A DNA stretch of 38,523 nucleotides from an uncultured Planctomyces sp. (GTDB taxonomy: Bacteria > Planctomycetota > Planctomycetia > Planctomycetales > Planctomycetaceae), in contig CALDJX010000048.1 of the NCBI GenBank assembly GCA_937899075.1, positions 1 through 38,523 of the forward strand, written 5' to 3'. The notes below the pieces were generated by a model. It was not told where the DNA came from, ran no database searches, and was given only the letters and a program-made list of their open reading frames with translations. Numbering within the stretch: position 1 is the stretch's first letter; each line of letters opens with the position of its first letter. The position numbers and the translations under genes were made by a program. This document shows positions 8,579 through 17,158 of the stretch, piece by piece.

Positions 8579-10723
8579 ATGCATACAACTCGACGACTCA
8601 CACGTTCCGCCGTTTTCCTCGCGGCATTGATAGTCGCGGTCACCACCTCGACCCGAGCTGCGGACGATGCAAACTCGTCAGCGGAAAAAGAACAGGAACT
8701 GATTGCGGTGCTTCGCTCGGACGCGCCGGGCGCCGAAAAAGCGATCGCGTGCAAGAGCCTGGCCATTCACGGTTCCAGCGAGGCCGTTCCTGATCTCGCA
8801 AAGCTGCTGCCAGATCCGCAGTTGTCGTCATGGGCCAGAATCGCGCTGGAAGTGATCCCAGGCGATGCGTCCATTGATGCATTGCGGCAAGCAGCGGAAT
8901 CGCTCGACGGTCGACTGCTGGTTGGGATGATCAATTCAATCGGTGTTCTCAAGGACGCGAAGGCGGTCGATCTGCTGACGAAGAAACTGCAGGACGCCGA
9001 TGCTGAAGTGGCGTCTGCTGCGGCTGTCGCTCTGGGGCACATCGGGAATGACGCTGCGACAAAATCGCTGCGAGCTGTCCTTGCCTCGGCACCCGCCAAA
9101 GTGAGATCAGCCGTTGCCGAAGGGTGTATCCTGTGCGCCGAGCGGTTGCACAGCAAAGGTGACACAGTGGCGGCCGCAGAAATCTACGACGAAGTCCGCA
9201 ACGCCGATGTCCCCAAACAGAGAATTCTGGAGGCGACTCGCGGCGCGATTCTCGCTCGGAGTCAGAAGGGAATTCCGCTCTTGCTCGAACTTTTCCAATC
9301 GCCGGACAAGGCGATGTTCCAGCTCGCTCTGGGAACGGTTCGCGAGTATCCGGGTCACACCCTGGACTCGTTTCTGCCTGATGAGGTATCCCGCGCGACA
9401 CCCGATCGGGCAGCGCTAATCATTCAGGCCATGGCCGACCGGCCGGAATTTGTCGTTCTGCCAGCAGTACTGAAGGCTGCGGAACAAGGTCCCAAACAAG
9501 TCCGTCTGTCGGCTATCGATGCACTCAAACGAGTGGGTGATGGCTCTTGCCTTTCCACTCTGCTGGAAATCGCCGTCGGAGCCGACACGGAGCTCGCGCA
9601 GGCAGCCCAGACAACACTCGCCGATCTTTCGGGGAAGAATGTCAACGAGGAAATCGTCGGCCTTCTGCCGACATCCACAGGAAAAACTCACACGTTACTG
9701 CTTCAACTGGTTGGGCAAAGACGCATCAATGACGTTGAAGAAGTCGAAAAGGCGCTTGACCATCCCGACAAAACCGTGCGGAGCGCCGCGTTGATTGCTC
9801 TGGGCGAGACCGTCTCACTCAAAAAGCTGGACGTTCTTATTTCGCAGGTGCTGGCTCCGCGACATTCCGAAGACGCAGCAGTCGCTCGACAGGCTTTGAA
9901 AACCGCTTGTGTCCGGATGCCGGACCGAGAGGGCTGCGCCGCCAAACTTGCAACCGCTTTGAAACGCTCTCCTCCAGGATCGCAAACAGCAATTCTGGAA
10001 ATACTGACCGATGTCGGGGGAGAGACGGCGCTGCAGACTCTGGCGACGGCTGCAAAGAGCAACGATCCTCAACTTCAAGACGACGGCAGCCGATTGCTGG
10101 GCAAATGGAATGACTTGGCCGTCGCGCCCGTTCTGCTGGACCTGGCGAAAACGGCCCCGGCCGAGAAGTTCAGAATTCGTGCATTGAGAGGATACATCGG
10201 CGTCGCGAGAAAGTTCGCAATGCCGGAACAGCAACGCGTTGACATGTGCCAGAACGCGTTTGACGCGGCGACTCGAACCGACGAACAGTTGCTGCTGATG
10301 GATGTCCTGGCACTGCACCCCAGCCCGCAGGGACTCCGACTGGCCACCAAAGCGATGGGCACACGAGAGTTGAAACCAGCGGCGACGCAAGCCGCTCTGG
10401 TCATCGCTCAGAAACTCGGCGGCAAGGGTGTTAATGTGAAAGAACTGCTGTCCGGCGCCGGGCTCGACAATGTCAAACTGGAAATCATCAAAGCGGAATA
10501 CGGGGCCGGAGCATCTCAAAGAGACGTCACGGCGGTGCTTCGAAAGCAAGCCAGCAACCTGCCGCTGATCACGTTAGCGTCGACGGCTTACAACACGAGT
10601 TTCGGTGGCGATCCGGCGCCAGGAGTCGTTAAGAAACTGCGAATCCAATATCGGATGAACGGCAAAGTCGGTGAGTCGTCATTCGCGGAAAACGCACTCA
10701 TTGTTTTGCCCATGCCCAAATAA
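8579..10723 (+). CDS. secreted HEAT-repeat protein with DUF3395-like C-terminal domain
   Basis: Encodes 714 residues. Residues 1-29 are a Sec signal peptide (cleavage after TRAAD). From about residue 45 to 600 the protein is built of HEAT-type helical pairs; clear units include AVDLLTKKLQDADAEVASAAAVALGHIG, RLSAIDALKRVGDGSCLSTLLEIA, and HPDKTVRSAALIALGE. Such solenoids are protein-binding scaffolds. The last 85 residues (about 630-714) are different: KAEYGAG, RDVTAVL, FGGDPAPGVVKKLRIQYR and a terminal VLPMP match the pattern of the DUF3395 domain known from the C-terminus of eukaryotic DNAJC11, an assignment made from memory of that pattern. It follows the Gfo/Idh/MocA gene on the same strand and may bind it in the periplasm, but that is inference. 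Confidence 0.85.
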   Translation: MHTTRRLTRSAVFLAALIVAVTTSTRAADDANSSAEKEQELIAVLRSDAPGAEKAIACKSLAIHGSSEAVPDLAKLLPDPQLSSWARIALEVIPGDASIDALRQAAESLDGRLLVGMINSIGVLKDAKAVDLLTKKLQDADAEVASAAAVALGHIGNDAATKSLRAVLASAPAKVRSAVAEGCILCAERLHSKGDTVAAAEIYDEVRNADVPKQRILEATRGAILARSQKGIPLLLELFQSPDKAMFQLALGTVREYPGHTLDSFLPDEVSRATPDRAALIIQAMADRPEFVVLPAVLKAAEQGPKQVRLSAIDALKRVGDGSCLSTLLEIAVGADTELAQAAQTTLADLSGKNVNEEIVGLLPTSTGKTHTLLLQLVGQRRINDVEEVEKALDHPDKTVRSAALIALGETVSLKKLDVLISQVLAPRHSEDAAVARQALKTACVRMPDREGCAAKLATALKRSPPGSQTAILEILTDVGGETALQTLATAAKSNDPQLQDDGSRLLGKWNDLAVAPVLLDLAKTAPAEKFRIRALRGYIGVARKFAMPEQQRVDMCQNAFDAATRTDEQLLLMDVLALHPSPQGLRLATKAMGTRELKPAATQAALVIAQKLGGKGVNVKELLSGAGLDNVKLEIIKAEYGAGASQRDVTAVLRKQASNLPLITLASTAYNTSFGGDPAPGVVKKLRIQYRMNGKVGESSFAENALIVLPMPK

Positions 10724-10810
10724 GCTTCGTTCGGCCTGCTATACGCCGATGGCCGGGTGACTCTAAAACAGTTGTTACGAATTCTCGATCTCCTTAGAAG
10801 GAACAACCTC

Positions 10811-11395
10811 ATGCGACGACAGTTTTCAATGTGGGCCCTGGCCCTTGCAGTCGGAACGTTTGTCAGTGCTGCCAGCACCTCAGCTTCAGCGGCCGACGAA
10901 TATGACTATGACCTGGTGCATTCTTCGGTCAGTTTCAAAGCTCGCCACCTGGGGATCAGTTGGATTCATGGCCGGTTTAACGATGTCGCCGGGAAGTTTT
11001 CGCTCGACCGGGAGAATCCTGAAAAATCGACCTTCGCGCTGACGATCAAAACGGAAAGCGTCGACACAGCCAACAAAGCGCGCGACGCGCACCTGCGACA
11101 ACCCGACTACTTCGATACGAAACAGTTCCCAACGATCGAATTCAAAAGTACGAGCACGAAGGTCATCAAAGGCGGATTCGAAGTGACGGGCGACTTCACG
11201 ATGCATGGCACGACAAAGAAGATCAAAATCGTGCTGATGGGCGGCGAAGAACATGACTTCGGAAAAGTCAAACGAGTTGCGTTCTCGACCGAAGTTTCGC
11301 TCAAACGCAGCGACTACGGATTCGACAAGAACGCCATCGGTCCGATCGGCGATGAAGCTCTGATCATGATCGATTGTGAAGGCGTGCGGAAATAA
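10811..11395 (+). CDS. YceI-family periplasmic lipocalin-like protein
   Basis: Encodes 194 residues. AAGGA at 10798-10802, eight bases before ATG 10811, and the signal peptide MRRQFSMWALALAVGTFV (cleavage near SASAAD) fix the start. The mature part is one YceI domain: DYDLVHSSVSFKARHLGISWIHGRFNDVAGKF at its start, the KARDAHLRQPDYFDTKQFPTIEFKS segment, GDFTMHGTTKKI and the terminal SDYGFDKNAIGPIGDEALI strand. YceI proteins form an 8-stranded barrel that binds long isoprenoid-like lipids, some of them ubiquinone or octaprenyl chains, in the periplasm. A link to quinone-dependent electron transfer near cytochrome genes is possible but not shown. The membrane-protein gene starts about 100 bases downstream. 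Confidence 0.92.
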   Translation: MRRQFSMWALALAVGTFVSAASTSASAADEYDYDLVHSSVSFKARHLGISWIHGRFNDVAGKFSLDRENPEKSTFALTIKTESVDTANKARDAHLRQPDYFDTKQFPTIEFKSTSTKVIKGGFEVTGDFTMHGTTKKIKIVLMGGEEHDFGKVKRVAFSTEVSLKRSDYGFDKNAIGPIGDEALIMIDCEGVRK

Positions 11396-11491
11396 ATCGT
11401 TGTCATTGTTTCCGCGTCGGAGTTTGTGGATCGAAACAAACGGTGAGTTCCGCAGTGGCAGCCTGCAGAACACCGCACAACAACTCAGCAA

Positions 11492-12442
11492 GTGCTTTGG
11501 CTGATGCCCGATCCACAACTCTATCTTCAAGCGATGCTGACAGCCGCCATCGCCAGTGCGATTTCCGTACTGGCGATGGCAAGCTTGAAACGTTCCGCAG
11601 GTATGACTTGGCTGAATTCCGCGTGCGTTGTGGGAATCGGTGTCGGTCTTTCTGCCGGGTATCATGTGTTGGCTTTGCGACTGACCTGGCCTCCGGTCAG
11701 CGGTCTCAACCGCTTCTTGACGATCGTCATTCCAGCGGCCGTCGCCATCGAACTGGCTGCTGGATTTGAATCCGTCCCGCACTGGTTTGCGTGGTCCCTT
11801 CGGTTGGGACTCGCCGCAACCATACCGAGGATCCTGCTGCACAATTCGGTCTACCTGAGTGACTCCGACTTCACCTGGCCGCTTTGGCAAGCCAGTCTGA
11901 TACTGGTTGGTTGTGGCGTGCTTGTTGCAGCCTTGTGGAGCCTGCTCACCTGGTTGAATCAACGTTCTTCCGGAGTCTCAATTCCACTGGCGTTGAGTCT
12001 GACAATTCAGTGCGCGGGTATCACCATCATGCTTGCGGGCTATATCAAAGGTGGCGCGGCGGCATTCCCATTGGCCGCGACACTTGCGGCCACGACCGGC
12101 GGAACCTGGCTGATTTCGAAACGTTCCGGCACATCGCCCCGTATTTGTAATCCCGCGATCATCGGAATCGGAGTGGTCGGCCTCTCAGGCCTGTTGCTCA
12201 TCGGACGATTCTTCGGAGAGCTCTCGACGACAAGTGCGTTGACCATGCTGCTGGCTCCACTCCTCTGCTGGGTAACCGAGACACCGTGGCTGCGAAACCG
12301 AAAGCCCTGGCTTGTGGGCTTAATCCGGTTGGTGCTGGTGGCGATTCCGCTGCTGTGGGTTCTCGCCGAGGCGAAGAGCGACTTCGATCGAGACATGGCT
12401 CCGCTGTTGACGCATGCCTCTGTCGCCACGAGCGGTTTCTGA
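11492..12442 (+). CDS. polytopic membrane protein, family not recognised
   Basis: Encodes up to 316 residues from GTG 11492, or 312 from ATG 11504; no Shine-Dalgarno separates the two choices. About eight or nine hydrophobic segments are visible, for example AMLTAAIASAISVLAMASL, FLTIVIPAAVAIELAAGF, ASLILVGCGVLVAALWSLL, SIPLALSLTIQCAGITIMLAGYI, AIIGIGVVGLSGLLLIGRFF and WLVGLIRLVLVAIPLLWVLA, with short loops and an acidic end (AEAKSDFDRDMAPLL). No transporter or enzyme signature was recognised. The gene follows the YceI gene by 96 bases on the same strand. In other bacteria YceI is often next to cytochrome b561-type membrane proteins, but the heme-binding histidine pattern of that family is not evident here. 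Confidence 0.75.
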   Translation: MLWLMPDPQLYLQAMLTAAIASAISVLAMASLKRSAGMTWLNSACVVGIGVGLSAGYHVLALRLTWPPVSGLNRFLTIVIPAAVAIELAAGFESVPHWFAWSLRLGLAATIPRILLHNSVYLSDSDFTWPLWQASLILVGCGVLVAALWSLLTWLNQRSSGVSIPLALSLTIQCAGITIMLAGYIKGGAAAFPLAATLAATTGGTWLISKRSGTSPRICNPAIIGIGVVGLSGLLLIGRFFGELSTTSALTMLLAPLLCWVTETPWLRNRKPWLVGLIRLVLVAIPLLWVLAEAKSDFDRDMAPLLTHASVATSGF

Positions 12443-12484
12443 AGTTACTCAGAATTCAACCTGAAACACGATCGAAAATCGCGT

Positions 12485-12742
12485 ATGGTCAAAAACCTCA
12501 ACCGAACTCCAGATTACTTTCGGCACTGTTCGGCATCGGAGTTGCGATCACACAGATTCCTGGCGAGGCGCGAGTTCCTCAGCCAGAACTACGGCACTGA
12601 AGCCGTGCTGCTTCCGCCGAAAAATCCAAACCTCAACACGCACGTGGAGCGACGGTTCCGTAACGTGTCTCGATGGACGAAAGCCACGGACCCAGGAAGT
12701 ACGGTGTCTTGCGAGTTTCAGTTGAGGCGGTATTTTCTGTGA
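12485..12742 (+). pseudogene. integrase-core transposase remnant
   Basis: The open frame reads ...FLSQNYGTEAVLLPPKNPNL followed by NTHVERRFRNVSRW. This resembles the segment near the last catalytic residue of rve-type (DDE) integrase transposases, usually of the form LPPxSPNLNAxxERxVRSxK, so the glutamate in HVER would be the third catalytic residue. The residues before and after the core (about 12560-12670) do not continue the family, and neither the first two catalytic aspartates nor the DNA-binding part is present in any frame here. It is therefore a short scrap of a transposase between the membrane-protein gene and the sulfatase gene. No terminal inverted repeats or target duplication were found by eye. 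Confidence 0.6.
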
Positions 12743-12781
12743 CTCAGATTGATGACAATCACCAACGCAGGAAACTATTTT

Positions 12782-14770
12782 ATGACAAGACCGCATTACC
12801 GCTCAGTCTGTGCCACTCTGTTCGCGATGGTCGTCGTCACGTCAAGCGTCGCCGTAGCGGCGCAACGCCCCAACATAGTCTGGATCTTTTCTGACGATCA
12901 CGCCTGCAACGCGATCGGCGCTTACGGCGGCCGACTCCAATCAGAAAACCTGACGCCGAACATCGACAGCATCGCCCGCGACGGCATCATCTTTGACCGG
13001 GCCTATGTCGGTAATTCGATCTGTGCACCCAGCCGAGCGACGTTACTCACCGGCAAGCACAGCCATCTCAACGGAAAGTTCGACAACCGCGGCGGTTTCA
13101 ATCACGACCAGCAGCAGTTCCAGAAGATTCTCCAGAAGCACGGCTATCAGACGGCGATGATCGGGAAAATTCACCTGAACGGAGCCATGCAGGGATTTGA
13201 CTACTGGGAAGTCCTGCCCGGGCAAGGGCGATACACGAATCCTCAGTTCGTCACTGCCGAGGGAAAAACGCAGTACGAAGGCCACTCGACGGACATCGTC
13301 ACCGACCGCGCTTTGAACTGGCTGGACAACGGCAAGGACGATGCGAAACCGTTCATGATGATGGTGCATTACAAGGCCCCGCATCGAAACTGGCTGCCGG
13401 CACCGCGGATTATCGAGGAGTTTCGCAAACGGACGTTCCCGGAACCTGACAGTCTCTTTGACGACTACTCCGGCCGAGGCGTCGCCGCTCACAAACAGGA
13501 CATGTCTATCTCGAAAACCATGCGGATGAGCGGTGACCTGAAGGTGACTCCCGGATCAGAACGAGCCGCCTGGCTGGAGAAACATCCGCTCGAAGGCGAA
13601 GAACTGATCCGCTGGAAGTATCAGGCCTACATGCAGGACTATCTGGGCTGTGTCGCCGGCGTGGATGAGAACATCGGACGGCTTCTCGCCTGGCTGAAAG
13701 ACAACAATCTCGAGCAGAACACAGTGGTGATGTATTCCTCGGACCAGGGGTTTTATCTCGGCGAACACGGATGGTTCGACAAACGATTCATGTACGAGGA
13801 ATCGTTCAGAACCCCACTGGTCGCCAGGTGGCCGGGCGTCATTAAGCCCGGTCAACGGAACGATGATCTTGTGCAGAACATCGACTTTGCCGACACATTC
13901 CTGGACATCGCCGGCGCTCCAATTCCGGATGACATGCAGGGCGAAAGTCTGGTCCCGCTGCTCAAAGGCGAGACACCAGCCGACTGGCGAAAGTCGTTGT
14001 ATTACCACTACTACGAGTACCCGGCTGTGCACTCAGTTAGACGACATGAGGGTGTCAGCGACCGACGCTATAAGCTGATTCGTTTTTACGGGATCGACGT
14101 CCCGGATGGGGAAGAGTGGGAATTGTTCGATCTCAAAAACGACCCCAGCGAAATGCACAGCATCTATGAAGATCCGAAGCAGTCGGCCCGGATCAAAGAA
14201 CTCAAAGCGGAACTTGATCGACTGAAGGAGCACTACGAGGTTCCGGAAGACGGGGGACTCCCGCTCCGAGGAACTTCCTCTGACGAAAAGAAACCAAATG
14301 CCAACGCCAGGACGTTGAAATTCGAATTCCAGCAAGGCGCCAACGTGAAGGCCGAGTCCTCGCCCTACCTGCCCGGCCGCGGAATCCAACTGACGGTACC
14401 GCTGACGTTCAACGGGACCGATGGTGTGCTGATTGCTCAAGGCGGTGCGTCGAACGGCTATGCTCTCTGGACCAAAGACGGTTTTCTCCACTGGACCGTG
14501 ACGCGAAACGATGTTGCCACGACGGTCTCTGGCAAAGACAAAGTTCCATCCGGCCGGCTCACAGTCATCGTCCGCCAGGAAAAAACTGGCGCGGCAACCA
14601 TTGCACTCGAGGGTCGAGAAGTGGCGAATGGAAACGTCAGCGGAGAGTTTCTCACTCAGCCATTCGACGGTTTAAGCGTCGGCGAGGACGCAGGCTCACA
14701 TGTTCGGGAATTCTCGACAAACAAGTACGCCGGTAAGGTCGGACCTGTGCAGATTCTGCTGATCGAATAG
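12782..14770 (+). CDS. secreted type I sulfatase with C-terminal beta-sandwich-like domain
   Basis: Encodes 662 residues. ATG 12782 is preferred over 12749/12752 because AGGA at 12769-12772 precedes it and a compact signal peptide follows (cleavage near AVAAQ). The sulfatase core shows metal-binding D38-D39 in WIFSDDH, the formylglycine motif CAPSR at 81-85 (C81 should be oxidised to formylglycine), GKIHLNG, and a second metal site at SSDQGFYLGEHGWFDKR near D321. The Cys-type motif needs FGE or an anaerobic maturase, neither of which is intact in this window. After the usual sulfatase end (about residue 495) come about 150 more residues (KFEFQQGANVKAE to VGPVQILLIE) that look like a concanavalin/LamG-type sandwich and may bind the substrate. 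Substrate is presumably a sulfated polysaccharide or its fragments. Confidence 0.93.
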   Translation: MTRPHYRSVCATLFAMVVVTSSVAVAAQRPNIVWIFSDDHACNAIGAYGGRLQSENLTPNIDSIARDGIIFDRAYVGNSICAPSRATLLTGKHSHLNGKFDNRGGFNHDQQQFQKILQKHGYQTAMIGKIHLNGAMQGFDYWEVLPGQGRYTNPQFVTAEGKTQYEGHSTDIVTDRALNWLDNGKDDAKPFMMMVHYKAPHRNWLPAPRIIEEFRKRTFPEPDSLFDDYSGRGVAAHKQDMSISKTMRMSGDLKVTPGSERAAWLEKHPLEGEELIRWKYQAYMQDYLGCVAGVDENIGRLLAWLKDNNLEQNTVVMYSSDQGFYLGEHGWFDKRFMYEESFRTPLVARWPGVIKPGQRNDDLVQNIDFADTFLDIAGAPIPDDMQGESLVPLLKGETPADWRKSLYYHYYEYPAVHSVRRHEGVSDRRYKLIRFYGIDVPDGEEWELFDLKNDPSEMHSIYEDPKQSARIKELKAELDRLKEHYEVPEDGGLPLRGTSSDEKKPNANARTLKFEFQQGANVKAESSPYLPGRGIQLTVPLTFNGTDGVLIAQGGASNGYALWTKDGFLHWTVTRNDVATTVSGKDKVPSGRLTVIVRQEKTGAATIALEGREVANGNVSGEFLTQPFDGLSVGEDAGSHVREFSTNKYAGKVGPVQILLIE

Positions 14771-15001
14771 TTGCATGCCGATCAATCGAATTGTCCGGCG
14801 ACCTGAAGTTCGTCAGTCGTGACGCCGAGTCCGGCAGCGACCGTTACGACGACTTCAACGAGCATCGGTGCGGAAGCGGAGCACGCCAAGCATCGCGAAC
14901 AGATCGAGCAGCTTAGAAACGTCGTCGTCAAACCGCAGAACGTCCAGGAATTTCAAATCCAATCCTTATAGTGAACGATTGACTTAACAAACGGAGACGG
15001 C

Positions 15002-16399
15002 ATGGTGCGCGTAAGTTCTGAATCTCTCACACGACGTTTCGATTTTCGAACTGCGGTGATTCTGATGTTGTTTGGAATCGCGGTCGCAAGTTTGTCTCGC
15101 CACGCGTCGGCCGATAGCGAGTGGCCGCGGTTTCGGGGGCCTGGTGCCAGAGGTGTTTCGGATCATCCACAGCTGCCGGATCGGTGGAGTGAGTCGGAGA
15201 ATATCCTCTGGAAGCGACCGGTACCCGGACGCGGTTGGGCGTCTCCCATTGTCAGCGGCGATCGCGTCTTTGTCGTGACCGTCACTCGCGAAGGAATGCC
15301 TGAATCTGCCAGGCCAGGCCTCTACTTTGGTGGAAACCGTCCCAAACCCGACGACGCAATGCACGAGTGGAAACTGTTATGCCTCAACCTGAAAGACGGC
15401 AGCGAGCTATGGCAGAAAACTCTGCATCGAGCGAAACCGAAGTCGGCTCGACATCTCAAAAACAGCTATGCGTCGGAAACTCCGGTGACCGATGGTGAGC
15501 GAGTTTACGTACTTTTTGGCGATGTCGGTTTGTTCTGCCTCACCGTCGAAGGCGACAACGTCTGGTCAAAACCGCTGCCCCCGTGCCAAACCCGTTTCGA
15601 CTGGGGAACGGCTTCTTCCCCGGTGTTGCACAACAATCGAATCTACATGGTGAGCGACTCTGAGGACGAGTCCTACCTGGCGGCCTTCGACAAGCACACC
15701 GGCGACCAGGTCTGGCGTGTCAAACGGGACGAAGGGAGTAACTGGGCGACACCGTTCGTCTGGGACAATGAGATTCGATCTGAGATTGTGACTTCTGGAA
15801 CTGGCCGAATTCGCTCTTACGATCTGGATGGCCGACTGCTGTATGAACTCGGCGGAAGTTCAACGATTAATATCGGCACTCCATACACAGCTCACAGCTT
15901 GCTTTATGTGTCCTCAGGTTATGTTCTCGATAAGAAGCGTCCGATCTTCGCGTTGAAACCTGGAGCGTCCGGCGACATCTCGCTTGCCGATGATGCGACA
16001 TCCAATGAATCGATCGCGTGGTGCCAGAAACAGGAAGCTCCCTACAACCCGTCGACGATCGTTTACGGCGAACAGCTCTACGTGTTGCACGATCGCGGCT
16101 TTGTGGCTTCATTCGACGCGAAGACTGGCAAACCGGTTTATGGCAAGCAGCGATTACCGAACGGTCGAGCCTTCACGTCATCCCCCTGGGCAGCGAATGG
16201 AAAAATCTTCTGCCTGAATGAATTCGGCGAGACATTCGTCATTCGAGCCGGTCGCGAGTTCGAACTTCTCCACACCAACAGTCTCGAAAGCGAAACCGTC
16301 TGCATGGCGACTCCCGCACTCGTCGATGGTCGAATACTGTTGCGGACCGGCGACAAGCTGTACTGCATCGGTCAGCCAGAGGTCACAAAACGTCCGTGA
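15002..16399 (+). CDS. secreted PQQ-binding-like beta-propeller protein
   Basis: Encodes 465 residues with GGAG five bases before the ATG. The N-terminus has a long positively charged stretch and a signal segment (TAVILMLFGIAVASL, cleavage near HASAD). The mature protein starts with WPRFRGPGARGVS, the standard opening of planctomycete PQQ-like propellers, then carries repeated blades of the form LLCLNLKDGSELWQ, YLAAFDKHTGDQVWR and VASFDAKTGKPVYG. Such eight-bladed propellers resemble quinoprotein dehydrogenases, but many members lack PQQ and act as binding scaffolds; no catalytic residues can be claimed here. The stop overlaps the GTG start of the following cytochrome/DUF1587 gene by four bases, showing that the two were a translationally coupled pair. 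Confidence 0.88.
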   Translation: MVRVSSESLTRRFDFRTAVILMLFGIAVASLSRHASADSEWPRFRGPGARGVSDHPQLPDRWSESENILWKRPVPGRGWASPIVSGDRVFVVTVTREGMPESARPGLYFGGNRPKPDDAMHEWKLLCLNLKDGSELWQKTLHRAKPKSARHLKNSYASETPVTDGERVYVLFGDVGLFCLTVEGDNVWSKPLPPCQTRFDWGTASSPVLHNNRIYMVSDSEDESYLAAFDKHTGDQVWRVKRDEGSNWATPFVWDNEIRSEIVTSGTGRIRSYDLDGRLLYELGGSSTINIGTPYTAHSLLYVSSGYVLDKKRPIFALKPGASGDISLADDATSNESIAWCQKQEAPYNPSTIVYGEQLYVLHDRGFVASFDAKTGKPVYGKQRLPNGRAFTSSPWAANGKIFCLNEFGETFVIRAGREFELLHTNSLESETVCMATPALVDGRILLRTGDKLYCIGQPEVTKRP

Positions 16400-17109
16400 A
16401 AGACACACCACTTCGCATACTCGCCTGGTTGCTGATGGCTGTTGGATGCCGTTCCACATTCGGAGCCGACTCGCTGGAGAGCGAGATCGCACCGCTTTTC
16501 AGTGAATACTGCGTGCGGTGCCACGGTCCGAAGAAATCGGAATGCAAGCTGCGGATCGATCACCTTACCGCCGACTTTGCAGACCGCGACAACGCTGCGG
16601 CCTGGATTGAAATTCGCAACGCGATCAATCTCGGCGAGATGCCGCCGAATGGTGAAAAACGCCCGCCGGTGGAACTCATCGAGAAGACCTCGCGGTGGAT
16701 CGCGGCACAGTTGCGAGCCAGCGAGCGGGCTCGGATCAGTACCGGGGGCCGTGTCCTGCTGCGACGGATGAACCGGCACGAGTACACCAACACAGTCGCC
16801 GAACTGCTGTCGATGAAGTTTCCGACGGGTGAGAGTCCGCTGGATGTGTTGCCTCCGGATGGGACAGCCGACGGGTTCGACAAGGTCAAATCCGCGCTAG
16901 CGGTGCTCACGGAGCGGACGGCGAGGTTCCGCGGATTCGGCTTAGCCAGAGTCATCCTGACGATGCGATGCGGTTCGTCCTTGTGGGCGATGCGCGGCGG
17001 AGCGTGGACCTGTGCTCCGGCCGCCGTGCGGTCCTCGATCCGGACATTCGCCGAAGCCGCTGACGCTGCGGTTTACACCGGATTCCGTGTTGTTCGAGAG
17101 ACCTCATGA
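16396..17109 (+). CDS. truncated cytochrome/DUF1587 protein joined to a formylglycine-enzyme-like tail
   Basis: Encodes 237 residues from GTG 16396, overlapping the PQQ gene stop. Residues 1-24 look like a signal peptide; CVRCH is a c-type heme motif of a planctomycete cytochrome domain, with the usual NLGEMPPNGEKRPP after it, and RVLLRRMNRHEYTNTVAELL is the start of DUF1587, complete to about GFDKV (residue 165). Normally DUF1592, DUF1588 and DUF1585 follow over some 600 more residues. Here the frame instead runs, after about residue 178, into MRGGAWTCAPAAVRSSIR and ends GFRVVRETS. That tail fits the C-terminus of SUMF1/FGE-sulfatase domains (RGGSW ... R-A-R ... GFRVV). A deletion probably fused two genes. 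The product is unlikely to work as either parent. Confidence 0.65.
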   Translation: MKDTPLRILAWLLMAVGCRSTFGADSLESEIAPLFSEYCVRCHGPKKSECKLRIDHLTADFADRDNAAAWIEIRNAINLGEMPPNGEKRPPVELIEKTSRWIAAQLRASERARISTGGRVLLRRMNRHEYTNTVAELLSMKFPTGESPLDVLPPDGTADGFDKVKSALAVLTERTARFRGFGLARVILTMRCGSSLWAMRGGAWTCAPAAVRSSIRTFAEAADAAVYTGFRVVRETS

Positions 17110-17158
17110 TGGATCGCGCTCGCTGCTTCTGCTCGCCAGGATTTGACAGGACGAATTA

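Noticed and set aside
10886..11962. 358-codon minus-strand frame across YceI and the membrane-protein gene
   Set aside because: It spans two well-supported plus-strand genes and has no recognisable domain.
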